Of a stretch of DNA of 64,000 nt, positions 16,994 to 25,469 are shown in pieces. The stretch lies in the NCBI RefSeq assembly GCF_030316765.1, contig NZ_JASZYT010000002.1:310001-374000 (forward strand), written 5' to 3'. The notes beneath the pieces are model-generated. The model saw nothing but the letters and a program-made list of their open reading frames with translations. It searched no databases and had not been told where the DNA came from. Numbering within the stretch: the stretch's first letter is position 1; each line of letters starts with the position of its first letter. Both the position numbers and the translations under genes were made by a program. Source of the stretch: Variovorax saccharolyticus. GTDB lineage: Bacteria; Pseudomonadota; Gammaproteobacteria; Burkholderiales; Burkholderiaceae_C.

Positions 16994-18945
16994 GCGGCCG
17001 CCTTCATGGGTGCGAAGCGCTGCGTATCGACGATCTGCAGCGTCGCGCTGACGACGCCCGTGCGCCCGTCCTCGAACTTGACCTGCGTCTCGATGAACTG
17101 CTCGCCCTTGCCGCCGTACAGCGCATCGATCAGCACCGCGTACTTGCCGGCGATGAAGCCGCGCCGCACCTTGCGCGTGCGCGTGAGTTCGTCGTCGTCG
17201 GGGTCGAGTTCCTTGTGCAGCACCATGAAGCGGGCGATCTGCGTGTCGCCCATGCCGTCCTCGCTCGCCAGGTCGGCGTTGACCTTGGCGATGCACTCGG
17301 CCACCAGCGTGAGCACCTCGGGCTTGCCCGCCAGGTCGACATAGCCGCCGTAGGCCAGGCCGCGCCGCTCGGCCCAGTTGCCGACCGCCTCGTAGTCGAT
17401 GTTGACGAAGGCGCAGACCTCGTCGCGCGCATCGCCGAAGCACACGGCTTCCTTGATCTGCGGGAAGAACTTGAGCTTGTTCTCGATGTAGTTGGGCGCG
17501 AACATCGCCCCGCCGTGCATGCGGCCGACGTCCTTGGCGCGATCGATGATGCGCAGGTGGCCTTCGGCATCGAGCACGCCGGCGTCGCCGGTGTGGAAGT
17601 AGCCGTCGGCGTCGAGCACCTCGGCGGTGGCGTCGGGCCGCTTGTAGTAGCCCTGCAGCACCGAGACGCCACGCACCAGCACCTCGCCGTCGTCGGCGAT
17701 CTTGAGTTCGATGCCGGGCGCTGCGCTGCCCACGGTCTGCAGCTTGACCTTGCCGTCGCGCTGCAGGCAGACGTAGGCGCAGGTCTCGGTCTGGCCGTAG
17801 AACTGCTTGAGGTTGACGCCGATCGAGCGGTAGAAGCGGAACAGGTCGGGCCCGATCGCCGCGCCCGCGGTGTAGGCGACGCGGATGCGGCTCATGCCGA
17901 GCACGTTGCGCAGCGGCCCGTAGATGACGAGGTCGCCGAGCGCGTACAGCAGCCGGTCGACGGCGCCGACCGGCGCGCCGTTGAGGATGTCGGCGCCCAC
18001 GCGGCGCGCCAGCGCCATGAACTTCGCGTAGAGCCAGCGCTTGGGTGCGGCCGCGTCCTCCATGCGGATCGACACGGCGGTGAGCAGGCCCTCGAAGGTG
18101 CGCGGCGGGCCGAAGTAGTAGCTCGGGCCGATCTCGCGCATGTCGTTCATCACGGTCTCGGCCGACTCCGGGCAGTTGAGCGTGAAGCCGCCGACCAGCC
18201 ACTGCGCGACCGAGAACAGGTGGTCGCCGACCCAGGCCATCGGCAGGTAGCTCATGATGTTGTCGCCGGGGCCCAGCCTGTCGGTCTCGACGCCGCCGCG
18301 TCCCGCCGCGATGAAGCTCGCGTGGGTCTGGCAGACGCCCTTGGGGCGGCCCGTCGTGCCCGAGGTGTAGAGGATCACGGCGACATCGGAGGCTTCGCCG
18401 GCCGCCACGCTGCGGTCGAAGAAGCCGGGGTTCGCGGCGTCCCAGGCGCGGCCGAGTTCGCACAGCTTCTCGTAGCCCAGCAGGCCGGGCTGGTCGTAGT
18501 GGCGCAGCCCGCGCGGGTCGTCGTAGACGATGTGGCGGATCGCCGTGCGCTGGTCTTTCTGGAGGTCGCGGCATTCGAGCAGCTTGTCCACCTGCTCCTG
18601 GTCCTCGGCGATCACGAACTCCACCGAGGCGTCGTCGAGCATGAAGACCATCTCGCCGGCCACCGCGTCCTGGTAGAGAGGCACCGGCACGCCGCGCAGG
18701 CTTTGCGCCGCGATCACCGCCATGTAGAGATGCGGCCGGTTGGCGCCGACGATCGCCAGGTTGTCGCCGGCCTTGAAGCCCAGGCTCGCCAGTCCGCAGG
18801 CGAACTCGCGCACCTCGCGCGCGACGTCCGCCCAGCGCCAGCTTTGCCAGATGCCGAGATCCTTCTCGCGCACCGCGGGGGCATCGGGCTGCTGCTGTGC
18901 GTGGGCCAGCAACAGGCGGGGAAAGGTGGGGGCTTTGGTCTGCAC
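16990..18945 (-). CDS. AMP-dependent acyl-CoA synthetase
   Basis: 651 residues in the long-chain acyl-CoA synthetase superfamily. Motifs: P-loop YTSGTTGRPKG near residue 185, YGQTETCAYV, and the YFHTGDAGVLD / RIIDRAKD hinge near 440. It activates a carboxylate with ATP and CoA. The start is a GTG at 18945 (VQTKAPTFPRLLL); in-frame extension upstream would run into the divergent gene. It opens the seven-gene operon, transcribed from the gap that holds the 18-bp palindrome. Genes of this kind beside liv transporters often serve aromatic or branched acids; the actual substrate is open. A related ligase begins at 63429 after the second liv cluster. Confidence 0.88.
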   Translation of the reverse strand: MQTKAPTFPRLLLAHAQQQPDAPAVREKDLGIWQSWRWADVAREVREFACGLASLGFKAGDNLAIVGANRPHLYMAVIAAQSLRGVPVPLYQDAVAGEMVFMLDDASVEFVIAEDQEQVDKLLECRDLQKDQRTAIRHIVYDDPRGLRHYDQPGLLGYEKLCELGRAWDAANPGFFDRSVAAGEASDVAVILYTSGTTGRPKGVCQTHASFIAAGRGGVETDRLGPGDNIMSYLPMAWVGDHLFSVAQWLVGGFTLNCPESAETVMNDMREIGPSYYFGPPRTFEGLLTAVSIRMEDAAAPKRWLYAKFMALARRVGADILNGAPVGAVDRLLYALGDLVIYGPLRNVLGMSRIRVAYTAGAAIGPDLFRFYRSIGVNLKQFYGQTETCAYVCLQRDGKVKLQTVGSAAPGIELKIADDGEVLVRGVSVLQGYYKRPDATAEVLDADGYFHTGDAGVLDAEGHLRIIDRAKDVGRMHGGAMFAPNYIENKLKFFPQIKEAVCFGDARDEVCAFVNIDYEAVGNWAERRGLAYGGYVDLAGKPEVLTLVAECIAKVNADLASEDGMGDTQIARFMVLHKELDPDDDELTRTRKVRRGFIAGKYAVLIDALYGGKGEQFIETQVKFEDGRTGVVSATLQIVDTQRFAPMKAAA

Positions 18946-18980
18946 GATGGGCGGACTGTAGGACCAACTTTGACGCCAAC

Positions 18981-18998
18981 TTGTCGTTTCAACGACAA
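18981..18998. promoter_or_regulatory. 18-bp perfect palindrome, probable Crp/Fnr operator
   Basis: TTGTCGTT-TC-AACGACAA sits midway between the divergent ligase/ABC operon (start 18945) and the Crp/Fnr-type regulator (start 19030). Perfect 8-bp arms and central placement fit a dimer site from which that regulator controls itself and the operon. The half-site differs from the Crp (TGTGA) and Fnr (TTGAT) consensus, as expected for a divergent family member. Confidence 0.65.
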
Positions 18999-19029
18999 TC
19001 CTAGGGACAACACTCCCCGGAGTTTCCCG

Positions 19030-19770
19030 ATGCGCGCCGTCACCGACAACAGCACCTCCTCGATCCGCGACCGCGTGCGGCCGGCCAGCGGCGACGAACT
19101 CGCCAGCGTCCCCTGGATGGTGGCGCTCACGCCGTCCGAGCGGCGGCGCGCGGAGGCGGCCGTCGTGGTCGGCGAGGCCGAGCCGGGCGACCTGGTCTGC
19201 CGCATCGGCCGGCCGCCGACCTACTGGTTCGGCGTCATCGCGGGCCTGCTGAAGATGAGCAACGACAACGCCGACGGCACCTCGATGACCTACAGCGGCC
19301 TGCCGCCGGGCGGCTGGTTCGGCGAGGGCACGGCCCTCAAGCGCGAGCCCTACCGCTACAACATCCAGGCCTTGCGGCGCAGCCTCGTGGCGGGCTTGCC
19401 GGTCGATGATTTCCACTGGTTGCTGGATCACTCGATCGGCTTCAACCGCTTCGTGATGAACCAGCTCAACGAGCGGCTCGCCCAGTTCATCGCCGCGCGC
19501 GAGACCGACCGCCTCAACGACCCCGACGTGCGCGTGGCCCGCAACCTCGCGGCGCTGTTCAACCCGGTGCTGTTCCCGGGCGTGGGCGAACTGCTGCGCA
19601 TCACGCAGCAGGAGCTGGCCTACCTGATCGGCCTGTCGCGCCAGCGGGTCAACGAGGCCTTGCGCACCTTGCAGGCGCAGGGCGCCATCCGGGTCGAGTA
19701 CGGCGGCCTGCGCGTGATCGACCTGGCGGCACTGCGCGCCAGCGTGGCGGCCGGCAAGCCCGCGGCGTAG
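19030..19770 (+). CDS. Crp/Fnr-family transcriptional regulator
   Basis: 246 residues. An N-terminal cyclic-nucleotide-binding-like beta-roll (about 40-150; GLPPGGWFGEGTAL) joins a dimer helix and a C-terminal winged helix with ITQQELAYLIGLSRQRVNEAL as the HTH. It lacks the N-terminal Cys cluster of Fnr and the Arg/Ser pair that binds cAMP in Crp, so the ligand is probably different, perhaps an acyl-CoA or the transported acid. It is divergent from the ligase/liv/paaK operon with 84 bp between starts and an 18-bp palindrome in the middle, making it the obvious local regulator. Start ATG at 19030; a CCGGAG-like site lies about 7 nt upstream. Confidence 0.88.
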   Translation: MRAVTDNSTSSIRDRVRPASGDELASVPWMVALTPSERRRAEAAVVVGEAEPGDLVCRIGRPPTYWFGVIAGLLKMSNDNADGTSMTYSGLPPGGWFGEGTALKREPYRYNIQALRRSLVAGLPVDDFHWLLDHSIGFNRFVMNQLNERLAQFIAARETDRLNDPDVRVARNLAALFNPVLFPGVGELLRITQQELAYLIGLSRQRVNEALRTLQAQGAIRVEYGGLRVIDLAALRASVAAGKPAA

Positions 19771-19837
19771 CGCGGCGGCGCGGGCCGGCCATGCAGAATG
19801 GGGTCGCGCGAAGTTTCGGCCACGACAACGAATCCAG

Positions 19838-20824
19838 ATGAATCAGCTCGACGAACTGCAAAGCTACAGCCAACTCCTCCTGCGGCTCTACCGCGCGGCC
19901 CAGGACCTCCCGATCACCGACTTCCAGGATGCGGCCCTCGATCTGGTCAAGGGCGTTCTGCCCTTCGACTCCTCGCTGTGGGGAACCGCAGCGCCCGCGC
20001 AGGGCGGGCCCGACATCCACACCGTCCACCTGCACAACCAGTCGCGCGAGATGCTGCCGGCCTACGAATCGGTCAAGCACCTCGACAGCGCGGTGGCGAC
20101 CATGTTCGCGCAGCCGCGGGCAACGCGCGCCTTCCAGCTCGAAAGCTGGTTCTCCGATCCGGCCCAGCGGGAGATCCGCGACATGATGCGGCGCTTCGAG
20201 ATCGAGAACATGCTGGCCACCACCGTGATCGATCCCTCGACGCGCTTCGCCCACTGGATCCTGCTCTACCGCGCCGACCGCGATGCCAGCTACACGGCCG
20301 CCGAGGTCGCCCGGCTCGAACTGCTGGCGCCGCACGTGATGGAGGCGCTGGCGATCAATCGCAAGATGCATCTGGAGCGGCTCGGCCCGGCGGACCAGGA
20401 CACCTTGCCCCGCGGCAATGCGATCGCCGACCTGCGCGGCATGGTTTACCACGCGGATGCGCGCTTCGCGGCGCTCGCCGGCGAGGAATGGGAGGACTGG
20501 CAGGAACGCCGGCTGCCGGCCGTGCTGTCGTCCCACTTCCAGCAGGAGAGCGACCGCTTCCGCGGCCGCGCAGTGGTCGTCGACGCCCGCATCGAGCAAC
20601 AGCTGCTGTTCCTCAAGGCCAGGCCGCGCTGCCGCGCCGACGGCCTGACGGCGCGCGAATTCACGATCGCCAAGCTGATCGCCAAGGGCGACACCCACAA
20701 GGAGATCGCGCAGACGCTGAGCCGTTCGCCGGCGACCGTGCGCAACCAGATCCAGGGCATCTACGAGAAGCTGGAGGTCGGCAACATCGCCGGCCTGATC
20801 GAGGAGCTGCGGCTGGCTGACTAG
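19838..20824 (+). CDS. LuxR-family transcriptional regulator
   Basis: 328 residues. The last 60 form a LuxR/GerE helix-turn-helix (GLTAREFTIAKLIAKGDTHK, then ATVRNQIQGIYEKL). The N-terminal 250 residues look like a GAF/PAS-type sensor but match no family I can name; a receiver Asp pocket and acyl-homoserine-lactone signature are not seen. It shares its stop region with the SRAP-like gene on the other strand: CTAG at 20821-20824 supplies the TAG stops of both. Its target is unknown; the upstream Crp/Fnr gene is 67 bp away on the same strand, and cotranscription is possible. Confidence 0.82.
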   Translation: MNQLDELQSYSQLLLRLYRAAQDLPITDFQDAALDLVKGVLPFDSSLWGTAAPAQGGPDIHTVHLHNQSREMLPAYESVKHLDSAVATMFAQPRATRAFQLESWFSDPAQREIRDMMRRFEIENMLATTVIDPSTRFAHWILLYRADRDASYTAAEVARLELLAPHVMEALAINRKMHLERLGPADQDTLPRGNAIADLRGMVYHADARFAALAGEEWEDWQERRLPAVLSSHFQQESDRFRGRAVVVDARIEQQLLFLKARPRCRADGLTAREFTIAKLIAKGDTHKEIAQTLSRSPATVRNQIQGIYEKLEVGNIAGLIEELRLAD

Positions 20825-21453
20825 GCGGCGCGCAGCTGCGCGACGTCGACCGGCAGCACCTGCCGCACCAGCTTGTCGTCGGCATAGGGCCGCAGGTAGG
20901 CGGCGGTTTCCTCCACCGGGCAGTGGAGCCAGTCGTCGATCCAGGCGTCGCGCAGGATCGCGGTGCGGCGCTGCTCCGGGTTGCCCGGCATGCCGAAGGT
21001 CAGCAGGGCGAAGCTCTCCACGCACTCGCCCGCGGGCGAGCGCCAGCCGTTCCACAGGCCGGCCAGCGCCAGCGGATGGCCGTCGGAGCGCGACACGCGC
21101 ACGGTCTCGCCGGCGCCGGCGCCGGCCTGGAACAGGGCGTCGGCCAGGATCACGCAGCGATGGCCGCGCTTCCATGGCTGATAGAAGTTGCGCTCGGCGA
21201 ACGCGGTCTCGCCGCGCGCCTCATGGGTATCGAGGTCCTGGCCGTCCTTGCTGAACAGCGGGATCAGGCCCCAGCGACCGGGTGCGATCTGGAAGCGGGA
21301 CAGCGCATCCCGGGCCGCATCGTCCGCGCGCGGACGCCGCACGAACAGGCCCTGCTGGCCCGGCCGGACGATCGATCCGCCCGGTTCGCAGGCCAGACCG
21401 AAGCGCTGGGCGAAATGACTGGGCTCGCTCGCTGCTTGGTAGTGGGTGGGCAT
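20821..21453 (-). CDS. Degenerate SRAP (YedK/HMCES-like) protein
   Basis: 210 residues. The SRAP fold is recognisable from EARGETAFAERNF, CVILADALF, and GHPLALAGLWNGW with a following SFALLT strand. Active SRAP proteins begin MCGR, and Cys2 forms a covalent DNA-protein crosslink at abasic sites. Here residue 2 is Pro, and the residues matching E. coli YedK Asn75, Glu105 and His160 are Glu78, Gln109 and Glu160; only the Arg (R80) is kept. It therefore cannot crosslink by the known chemistry. No upstream in-frame MCGR start is present. It may bind DNA without catalysis or serve another role. The 3' end overlaps the LuxR gene stop by four bases. Confidence 0.75.
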   Translation of the reverse strand: MPTHYQAASEPSHFAQRFGLACEPGGSIVRPGQQGLFVRRPRADDAARDALSRFQIAPGRWGLIPLFSKDGQDLDTHEARGETAFAERNFYQPWKRGHRCVILADALFQAGAGAGETVRVSRSDGHPLALAGLWNGWRSPAGECVESFALLTFGMPGNPEQRRTAILRDAWIDDWLHCPVEETAAYLRPYADDKLVRQVLPVDVAQLRAA

Positions 21454-21571
21454 GGCCTGAGGGTGTGAAAGCCGGCAGATTCTATTCAGGCGCAGCTACC
21501 ATTGGGAAGCGTTGGCCGGTGCGCAATGGCTGACGCCGCGATATAGCGCACGAAAACTCTGAAATAGCACA

Positions 21572-22330
21572 ATGAATTCATCCCGTCTTACCGTCATCAC
21601 CGGCGCTTCCCGCGGCCTGGGTCGCGCCATGGCAGAGCAGCTGCTGCAGCCGGGCCAGCGCCTGCTGTGCATTTCCCGCCAGAGCGATGCGCAGCTCGCC
21701 GCCCGTGCCCGCGAGGCCGGCGCCGAACTGGAGCAGTGGCAGCTGGACCTGTCCGAGCCGGTGCCGGCCGCGGCGCGGCTGGCCGCCTGGCTGCAGGGCC
21801 TCGACGCCGGCGCCTTCGACAGTGCCACCCTGATCAACAACGCCGGCACGGTCGGCCGCCCGCGCCCGTTGTCGGAAGCGGTGGCGAGTGAACTGGCGCA
21901 GGCGCTGCGCGTCGGGCTCGAGGCGCCGATGCTGCTGGCGTCCGCCTTCCTGGGCGCCACCAAGGGCTGGCGCGCCGAGCGCAAGGTGCTGAACATCTCG
22001 TCCGGGCTGGGCCGCAATGCCATGGGCAGCCAGGCGCCGTACTGCGCCGCCAAGGCCGGCATGGACCATTTCTCGCGCGCCGTGGCACTCGAGGAGAAGG
22101 CCGTCGCCGGCGGCGCGCGCATCGTCTCGCTGGCGCCCGGAGTGATCGACACCGACATGCAGGTGACGCTGCGCACCAGCGAGGCCGACATGTTCCCGGA
22201 CCGCGTGCGCTTCGAGAAGCTCAAGGCCGACGGCCTGCTCGACAGCCCGGCGTCGGCCGCCGCCAAGATCCTCAAGTACCTGGACCGCCCGGACTTCGGC
22301 AGCAACCCCGTCGCCGATGTCCGCGACTGA
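21572..22330 (+). CDS. Short-chain dehydrogenase/reductase
   Basis: 252 residues, classical SDR. NAD(P) loop TGASRGLGRAM at the N-terminus, NNAG at about 89-92, and the catalytic Ser...Tyr-x-x-x-Lys as NISSGLGR and YCAAK. The Arg in the GASRG loop favours NADPH. It is nearest to the sepiapterin-reductase-like / benzil-reductase-like subgroup by its CISRQSDAQL and LAPGVIDTDMQ segments, but the substrate is unknown. It is divergent from the SRAP-like gene with a 118-bp gap. Cytosolic, no signal peptide. The C-terminus ends before a repeat element that separates it from the convergent Bug gene. Confidence 0.85.
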   Translation: MNSSRLTVITGASRGLGRAMAEQLLQPGQRLLCISRQSDAQLAARAREAGAELEQWQLDLSEPVPAAARLAAWLQGLDAGAFDSATLINNAGTVGRPRPLSEAVASELAQALRVGLEAPMLLASAFLGATKGWRAERKVLNISSGLGRNAMGSQAPYCAAKAGMDHFSRAVALEEKAVAGGARIVSLAPGVIDTDMQVTLRTSEADMFPDRVRFEKLKADGLLDSPASAAAKILKYLDRPDFGSNPVADVRD

Positions 22331-22371
22331 CATGACTGAAATGACTGACACGGCCGGCGCAGCCCGGCCGC

Positions 22372-22468
22372 GTTGGTGAAACACCGCGGAACTGGCTTCG
22401 CCAGGCCGCAGGTGTTGCCCCCGGCAGGGGGGTGGGAGGGCTACACGCAGTGAGCCCGACCTGGGGGG
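22372..22468. repeat. GC-rich intergenic repeat between convergent genes
   Basis: The 138-bp gap between SDR (+) and Bug receptor (-) carries CCGCGGAACTGGCTTCGCC at 22384 and then gttgcccccggcagggggg and a ctacacgcagtgagcccgacctgggg tail split across the end. The same succession, with small changes, makes the right arm of the element at 3811-3898. Only one arm is present here. A bidirectional terminator role is plausible. Confidence 0.65.
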
Positions 22469-23431
22469 TTACTCAATCGTCGCGCCGGAGGCCTGGACGA
22501 TGCCCTTCCATTTGAGGTAGTCGGCCTTCAGCAGGGTCTGCAGCTCCTGTGGCGTCATGGCCTGGGGCTCGGCGCCCTGGGCGATGATCGCAGCCTTCAT
22601 CTCGGGCGTGGCCAGCAGCCTGTTGACCTCGGCGTTCACGGTCGTGACGATCTCCTTGGGCGTCCCGGCGGGCATGAAGAGGCCATACCAGGTGCTGACG
22701 TCGAAGCCCTTGTAGCCGAGCTCGGCCACCGTGGGCACGTCCGGCAGCGAGCTGCTGCGGCGGGCCGAGGTCACGGCCAGCGGGCGCAGCTTGCCGCCCT
22801 GGATCTGGCTCATCGCCGAGGGCAGCGAGGACACCATGAGGTCGACGTTGCCGGCCAGCACGTCCATCATCGCGGCGTTCGAGCCCTTGTAGGGCACATG
22901 GCGCATCTTGATGTTGGCCGCGGACTTGAAGATCTCGCCGGCCAGGTGGATCGTGGTGCCGTTGCCGGGCGAGCCGTAGGTGATCGAGTCGGGCGCCGCG
23001 CGCGCGGCAGCCACGACGTCGGCCAGCGTCTTGAACTTCGAGTCGCTGCGCGTGACGATCACCACCGGCGTGTAGGCGACGTGCGCCACCGCCACCAGGT
23101 CCTTGGTCGGGTCGTAGCTCAGGTTCTTGTAGAGCCATGGCGCGACGACCATGTTGTCCTTCTGGCCCATCACCATGTCGTAGCCGGTGGGCGCCGCGCG
23201 CACCGCTTCGGCGATGCCGATGGTGCCGCCGGCACCGGCGCGGTTGTCGGGCACCACGGTCCACTTGCTGGACTCGGTCAGCTTGTTGGCGACCAGCCGC
23301 GACAGGATGTCGGTGCCGCCGCCGGGCGGGAAGGGCACGATCATGCGGATCGGCTTGGTGGGGTAGGGCTGGGCCTGCGCGGCGGTGAATGCCAGCGCCA
23401 GGGCGGCGATGGTGAGCAGCTTGCGGATCAT
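22469..23431 (-). CDS. Bug family tripartite tricarboxylate receptor (TctC-like)
   Basis: 320 residues. A signal peptide (residues 1-20, ending AAQAQ) is followed by the Bug opening [20 protein letters not shown]. The PYKGSNAAM and [18 protein letters not shown] segments mark the second ligand loop and the C-lobe of the family. No TctA/TctB or catabolic gene is adjacent: convergent SDR on one side, small hypothetical gene on the other. Substrate unknown, presumably an organic acid. It lies alone on the minus strand and should have its own promoter in the 137-bp gap to 23568. Confidence 0.9.
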   Translation of the reverse strand: MIRKLLTIAALALAFTAAQAQPYPTKPIRMIVPFPPGGGTDILSRLVANKLTESSKWTVVPDNRAGAGGTIGIAEAVRAAPTGYDMVMGQKDNMVVAPWLYKNLSYDPTKDLVAVAHVAYTPVVIVTRSDSKFKTLADVVAAARAAPDSITYGSPGNGTTIHLAGEIFKSAANIKMRHVPYKGSNAAMMDVLAGNVDLMVSSLPSAMSQIQGGKLRPLAVTSARRSSSLPDVPTVAELGYKGFDVSTWYGLFMPAGTPKEIVTTVNAEVNRLLATPEMKAAIIAQGAEPQAMTPQELQTLLKADYLKWKGIVQASGATIE

Positions 23432-23568
23432 GGGGAGTCTCGTCGTTCGGGCGCCGCGGGGGTGCGGCGCGCATGCGCCGAGAGTGTGCCTGATCGGGCG
23501 CGCGGCGGTGCTCGTGCTTCGAGATGCCCGGGTTCGCGAACCGCGAACCGCCGGGCCGCGGGGGCGGG

Positions 23569-23781
23569 TCAGTGGATCGTGGGCGGCCCGTGATCTTCCC
23601 GCGCGTCGGTGCGCCGCTGCAGCGCCTCGATGCCGGCCATCATGGCCGCCCCATAGGTCGGCATCGGTCCTTCGGCCGCGGCGATGGGGCGGCAGTCGCC
23701 GCCGTCATGCTTTTGCAGCACCCAGTAGAAATGGCCGGCGATCGGCTCGTCGACGATCAGTGCGATGGCATGAATCTCCAT
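23569..23781 (-). CDS. Hypothetical 70-residue protein
   Basis: Starts at the ATG at 23781 with AAGGAG 5 nt upstream, a strong site that argues for a real gene and against the longer frame from 23838. The product ([20 protein letters not shown]... ending GPPTIH) is compact, slightly acidic, without signal peptide or membrane span. The N-terminal beta-strand pattern and the conserved-looking [10 protein letters not shown] resemble short uncharacterised proteins common in Comamonadaceae; I know no function. It stands alone between the Bug gene and the divergent pseudouridine synthase. Confidence 0.65.
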   Translation of the reverse strand: MEIHAIALIVDEPIAGHFYWVLQKHDGGDCRPIAAAEGPMPTYGAAMMAGIEALQRRTDAREDHGPPTIH

Positions 23782-23951
23782 GGAGGCTCCTTGGTCAGTC
23801 CGTTGATTCGTTTGTACGCAGGCGGCGAGGGCACGCACAGCAACGAAGTCACGCGGCGGCCCGCCTTAGTGCAACAGCCGCCGAAGGCGTGAAAAACGAC
23901 CGCTCCCGGATCGCGGACAATGCATCGCCACGCCCCACGAATCCGCCCGCG

Positions 23952-24719
23952 ATGCCCGAAACTCCCGCACCCTCCCGCCTCAACAAGCGCATGGCCGAAC
24001 TGGGCCTGTGCTCGCGCCGCGAGGCCGACGACTGGATCGCGCAGGGCTGGGTCAAGGTCAATGGCCAGGTCGCCGAGATGGGCGTCAAGGTGCTGCCCTC
24101 CGACCGCATCGAGGTCGACAGGAAGGCGCAGAACCAGCAGCAGCAGCAGGTCACGATCCTGCTGCACAAGCCGATGGGCTATGTCAGCGGCCAGGCCGAG
24201 GACGGCCACGAGCCGGCGGTGGTACTGATCAACCCGCGCACCCACTGGCGCGAGGATCCGAGCCGCAACCGCTTCTCGCCGCCGCAGCTGCGCGGCCTCG
24301 CACCCGCGGGCCGGCTCGACATCGACTCGGTCGGCCTGCTGGTGCTGACGCAGGACGGCCGCGTGGCCCGCCAGTTGATCGGCGAGGACTCGGGCATCGA
24401 GAAGGAGTACCTGGTGCGCGTCTCCTACGGGCCGGTGGCGCAGAACTCGCAGGCCGCCTTCCCGCGCGAGGAACTGGCCCGGCTGCGCCATGGCCTGAGC
24501 CTGGACGGCCAGCCGCTGAAGCCGGCCAAGGTCGACTGGCAGAACCCCGAGCAGCTGCGCTTCGTGCTCACCGAGGGCAAGAAGCGCCAGATCCGCCGCA
24601 TGTGCGAGCAGGTCGGACTCAAGGTGGTGGGCCTGAAGCGGATCCGCATCGGCAACGTGGTGCTGGGCAACCTGCCGGTCGGGCAGTGGCGCTACCTGGG
24701 GCCGCACGAGCGCTTCTAG
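23952..24719 (+). CDS. rRNA pseudouridine synthase, RluB/RluF type
   Basis: 255 residues. An N-terminal S4 RNA-binding domain (about 8-60; [20 protein letters not shown]) precedes the RsuA/RluB catalytic domain. Catalytic Asp in [26 protein letters not shown] and [11 protein letters not shown] complete the family set. It isomerises uridine in 23S rRNA (RluF) or possibly tRNA. A Gln tract, NQQQQQ, at about residue 62 separates the S4 and catalytic parts. The start ATG at 23952 directly precedes the S4 domain; the frame open to 23385 is an artefact of GC-rich DNA. Confidence 0.9.
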   Translation: MPETPAPSRLNKRMAELGLCSRREADDWIAQGWVKVNGQVAEMGVKVLPSDRIEVDRKAQNQQQQQVTILLHKPMGYVSGQAEDGHEPAVVLINPRTHWREDPSRNRFSPPQLRGLAPAGRLDIDSVGLLVLTQDGRVARQLIGEDSGIEKEYLVRVSYGPVAQNSQAAFPREELARLRHGLSLDGQPLKPAKVDWQNPEQLRFVLTEGKKRQIRRMCEQVGLKVVGLKRIRIGNVVLGNLPVGQWRYLGPHERF

Positions 24720-24809
24720 CCTCCGGGCATTGCGCGCATGCTCATGCAGGGCTAAGAAATCAGGCGTAGCCTCGCCCTGGAAGGCGTGCCGAACGCCAAG
24801 GAGACAGCT

Positions 24810-25469
24810 GTGCGCGCCTTGCTCGTGGAAGACGACGAAATGATCGGCCGCGGCCTCATGCACGCGCTCGACAGTGCCGGCTGGTCGGTCGACTGGGTGC
24901 GCGACGGCATGCTGGCGCACAGCGCCCTGGCGGATGGCGGCTACACCTGCGTGCTGCTCGACCTCGGCCTTCCCGGCGACGACGGCACCGAAGTCCTGCG
25001 GCGGGCGCGCAAGCGCGGCGATGCCACGCCGGTGCTGGTGCTGACGGCGCGCGACGGACTCGACGACCGCATCCACACCCTCGACCTCGGCGCCGACGAC
25101 TACCTGCTCAAGCCCTTCGAACTGCGCGAGCTGCTGGCGCGCATGCGCGCCGTGGTGCGGCGGCGCGATGGCGCCGCGCATTCGGTGATCGGCACCGCCG
25201 CGCTGCAGCTCGACCTGACGACCCGCGACGTGATCGTCAACGGCGTGCGCGAGGTGCTGACCGCACGCGAGTTCGCGCTGCTGCATGCGCTGCTGGAGCG
25301 GCCCGGCGCGATCCTGTCGCGCGAGCAGCTCGAGGACCGCATCTACGGCTGGGGCGAGGAGGTCACCAGCAACGCCATCGACGTCCTGATCCACGGCATG
25401 CGGCGCAAGCTCGGCGCCGAGGCGATACGCAACGTGCGCGGGCTCGGCTGGCGGGTCGTGCCGGCGTGA
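24810..25469 (+). CDS. OmpR-family two-component response regulator
   Basis: 219 residues. Receiver domain with acidic pair in LLVEDDEMIG, phospho-acceptor Asp in VLLDLGLPGDDG (about residue 51) and Lys in DDYLLKPFE, then an OmpR/PhoB winged helix (about 125-218; REFALLHALLERPGAILSRE). The start is a GTG at 24810, where AAGGAG lies 6 nt upstream; the ATG at 24786 would put that site inside the gene. It overlaps the kinase gene by four bases. QseB/TctD-like by length and layout. The 11-bp triple repeat at 26820 upstream of the next transcription unit is its likely binding site. Confidence 0.92.
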   Translation: MRALLVEDDEMIGRGLMHALDSAGWSVDWVRDGMLAHSALADGGYTCVLLDLGLPGDDGTEVLRRARKRGDATPVLVLTARDGLDDRIHTLDLGADDYLLKPFELRELLARMRAVVRRRDGAAHSVIGTAALQLDLTTRDVIVNGVREVLTAREFALLHALLERPGAILSREQLEDRIYGWGEEVTSNAIDVLIHGMRRKLGAEAIRNVRGLGWRVVPA

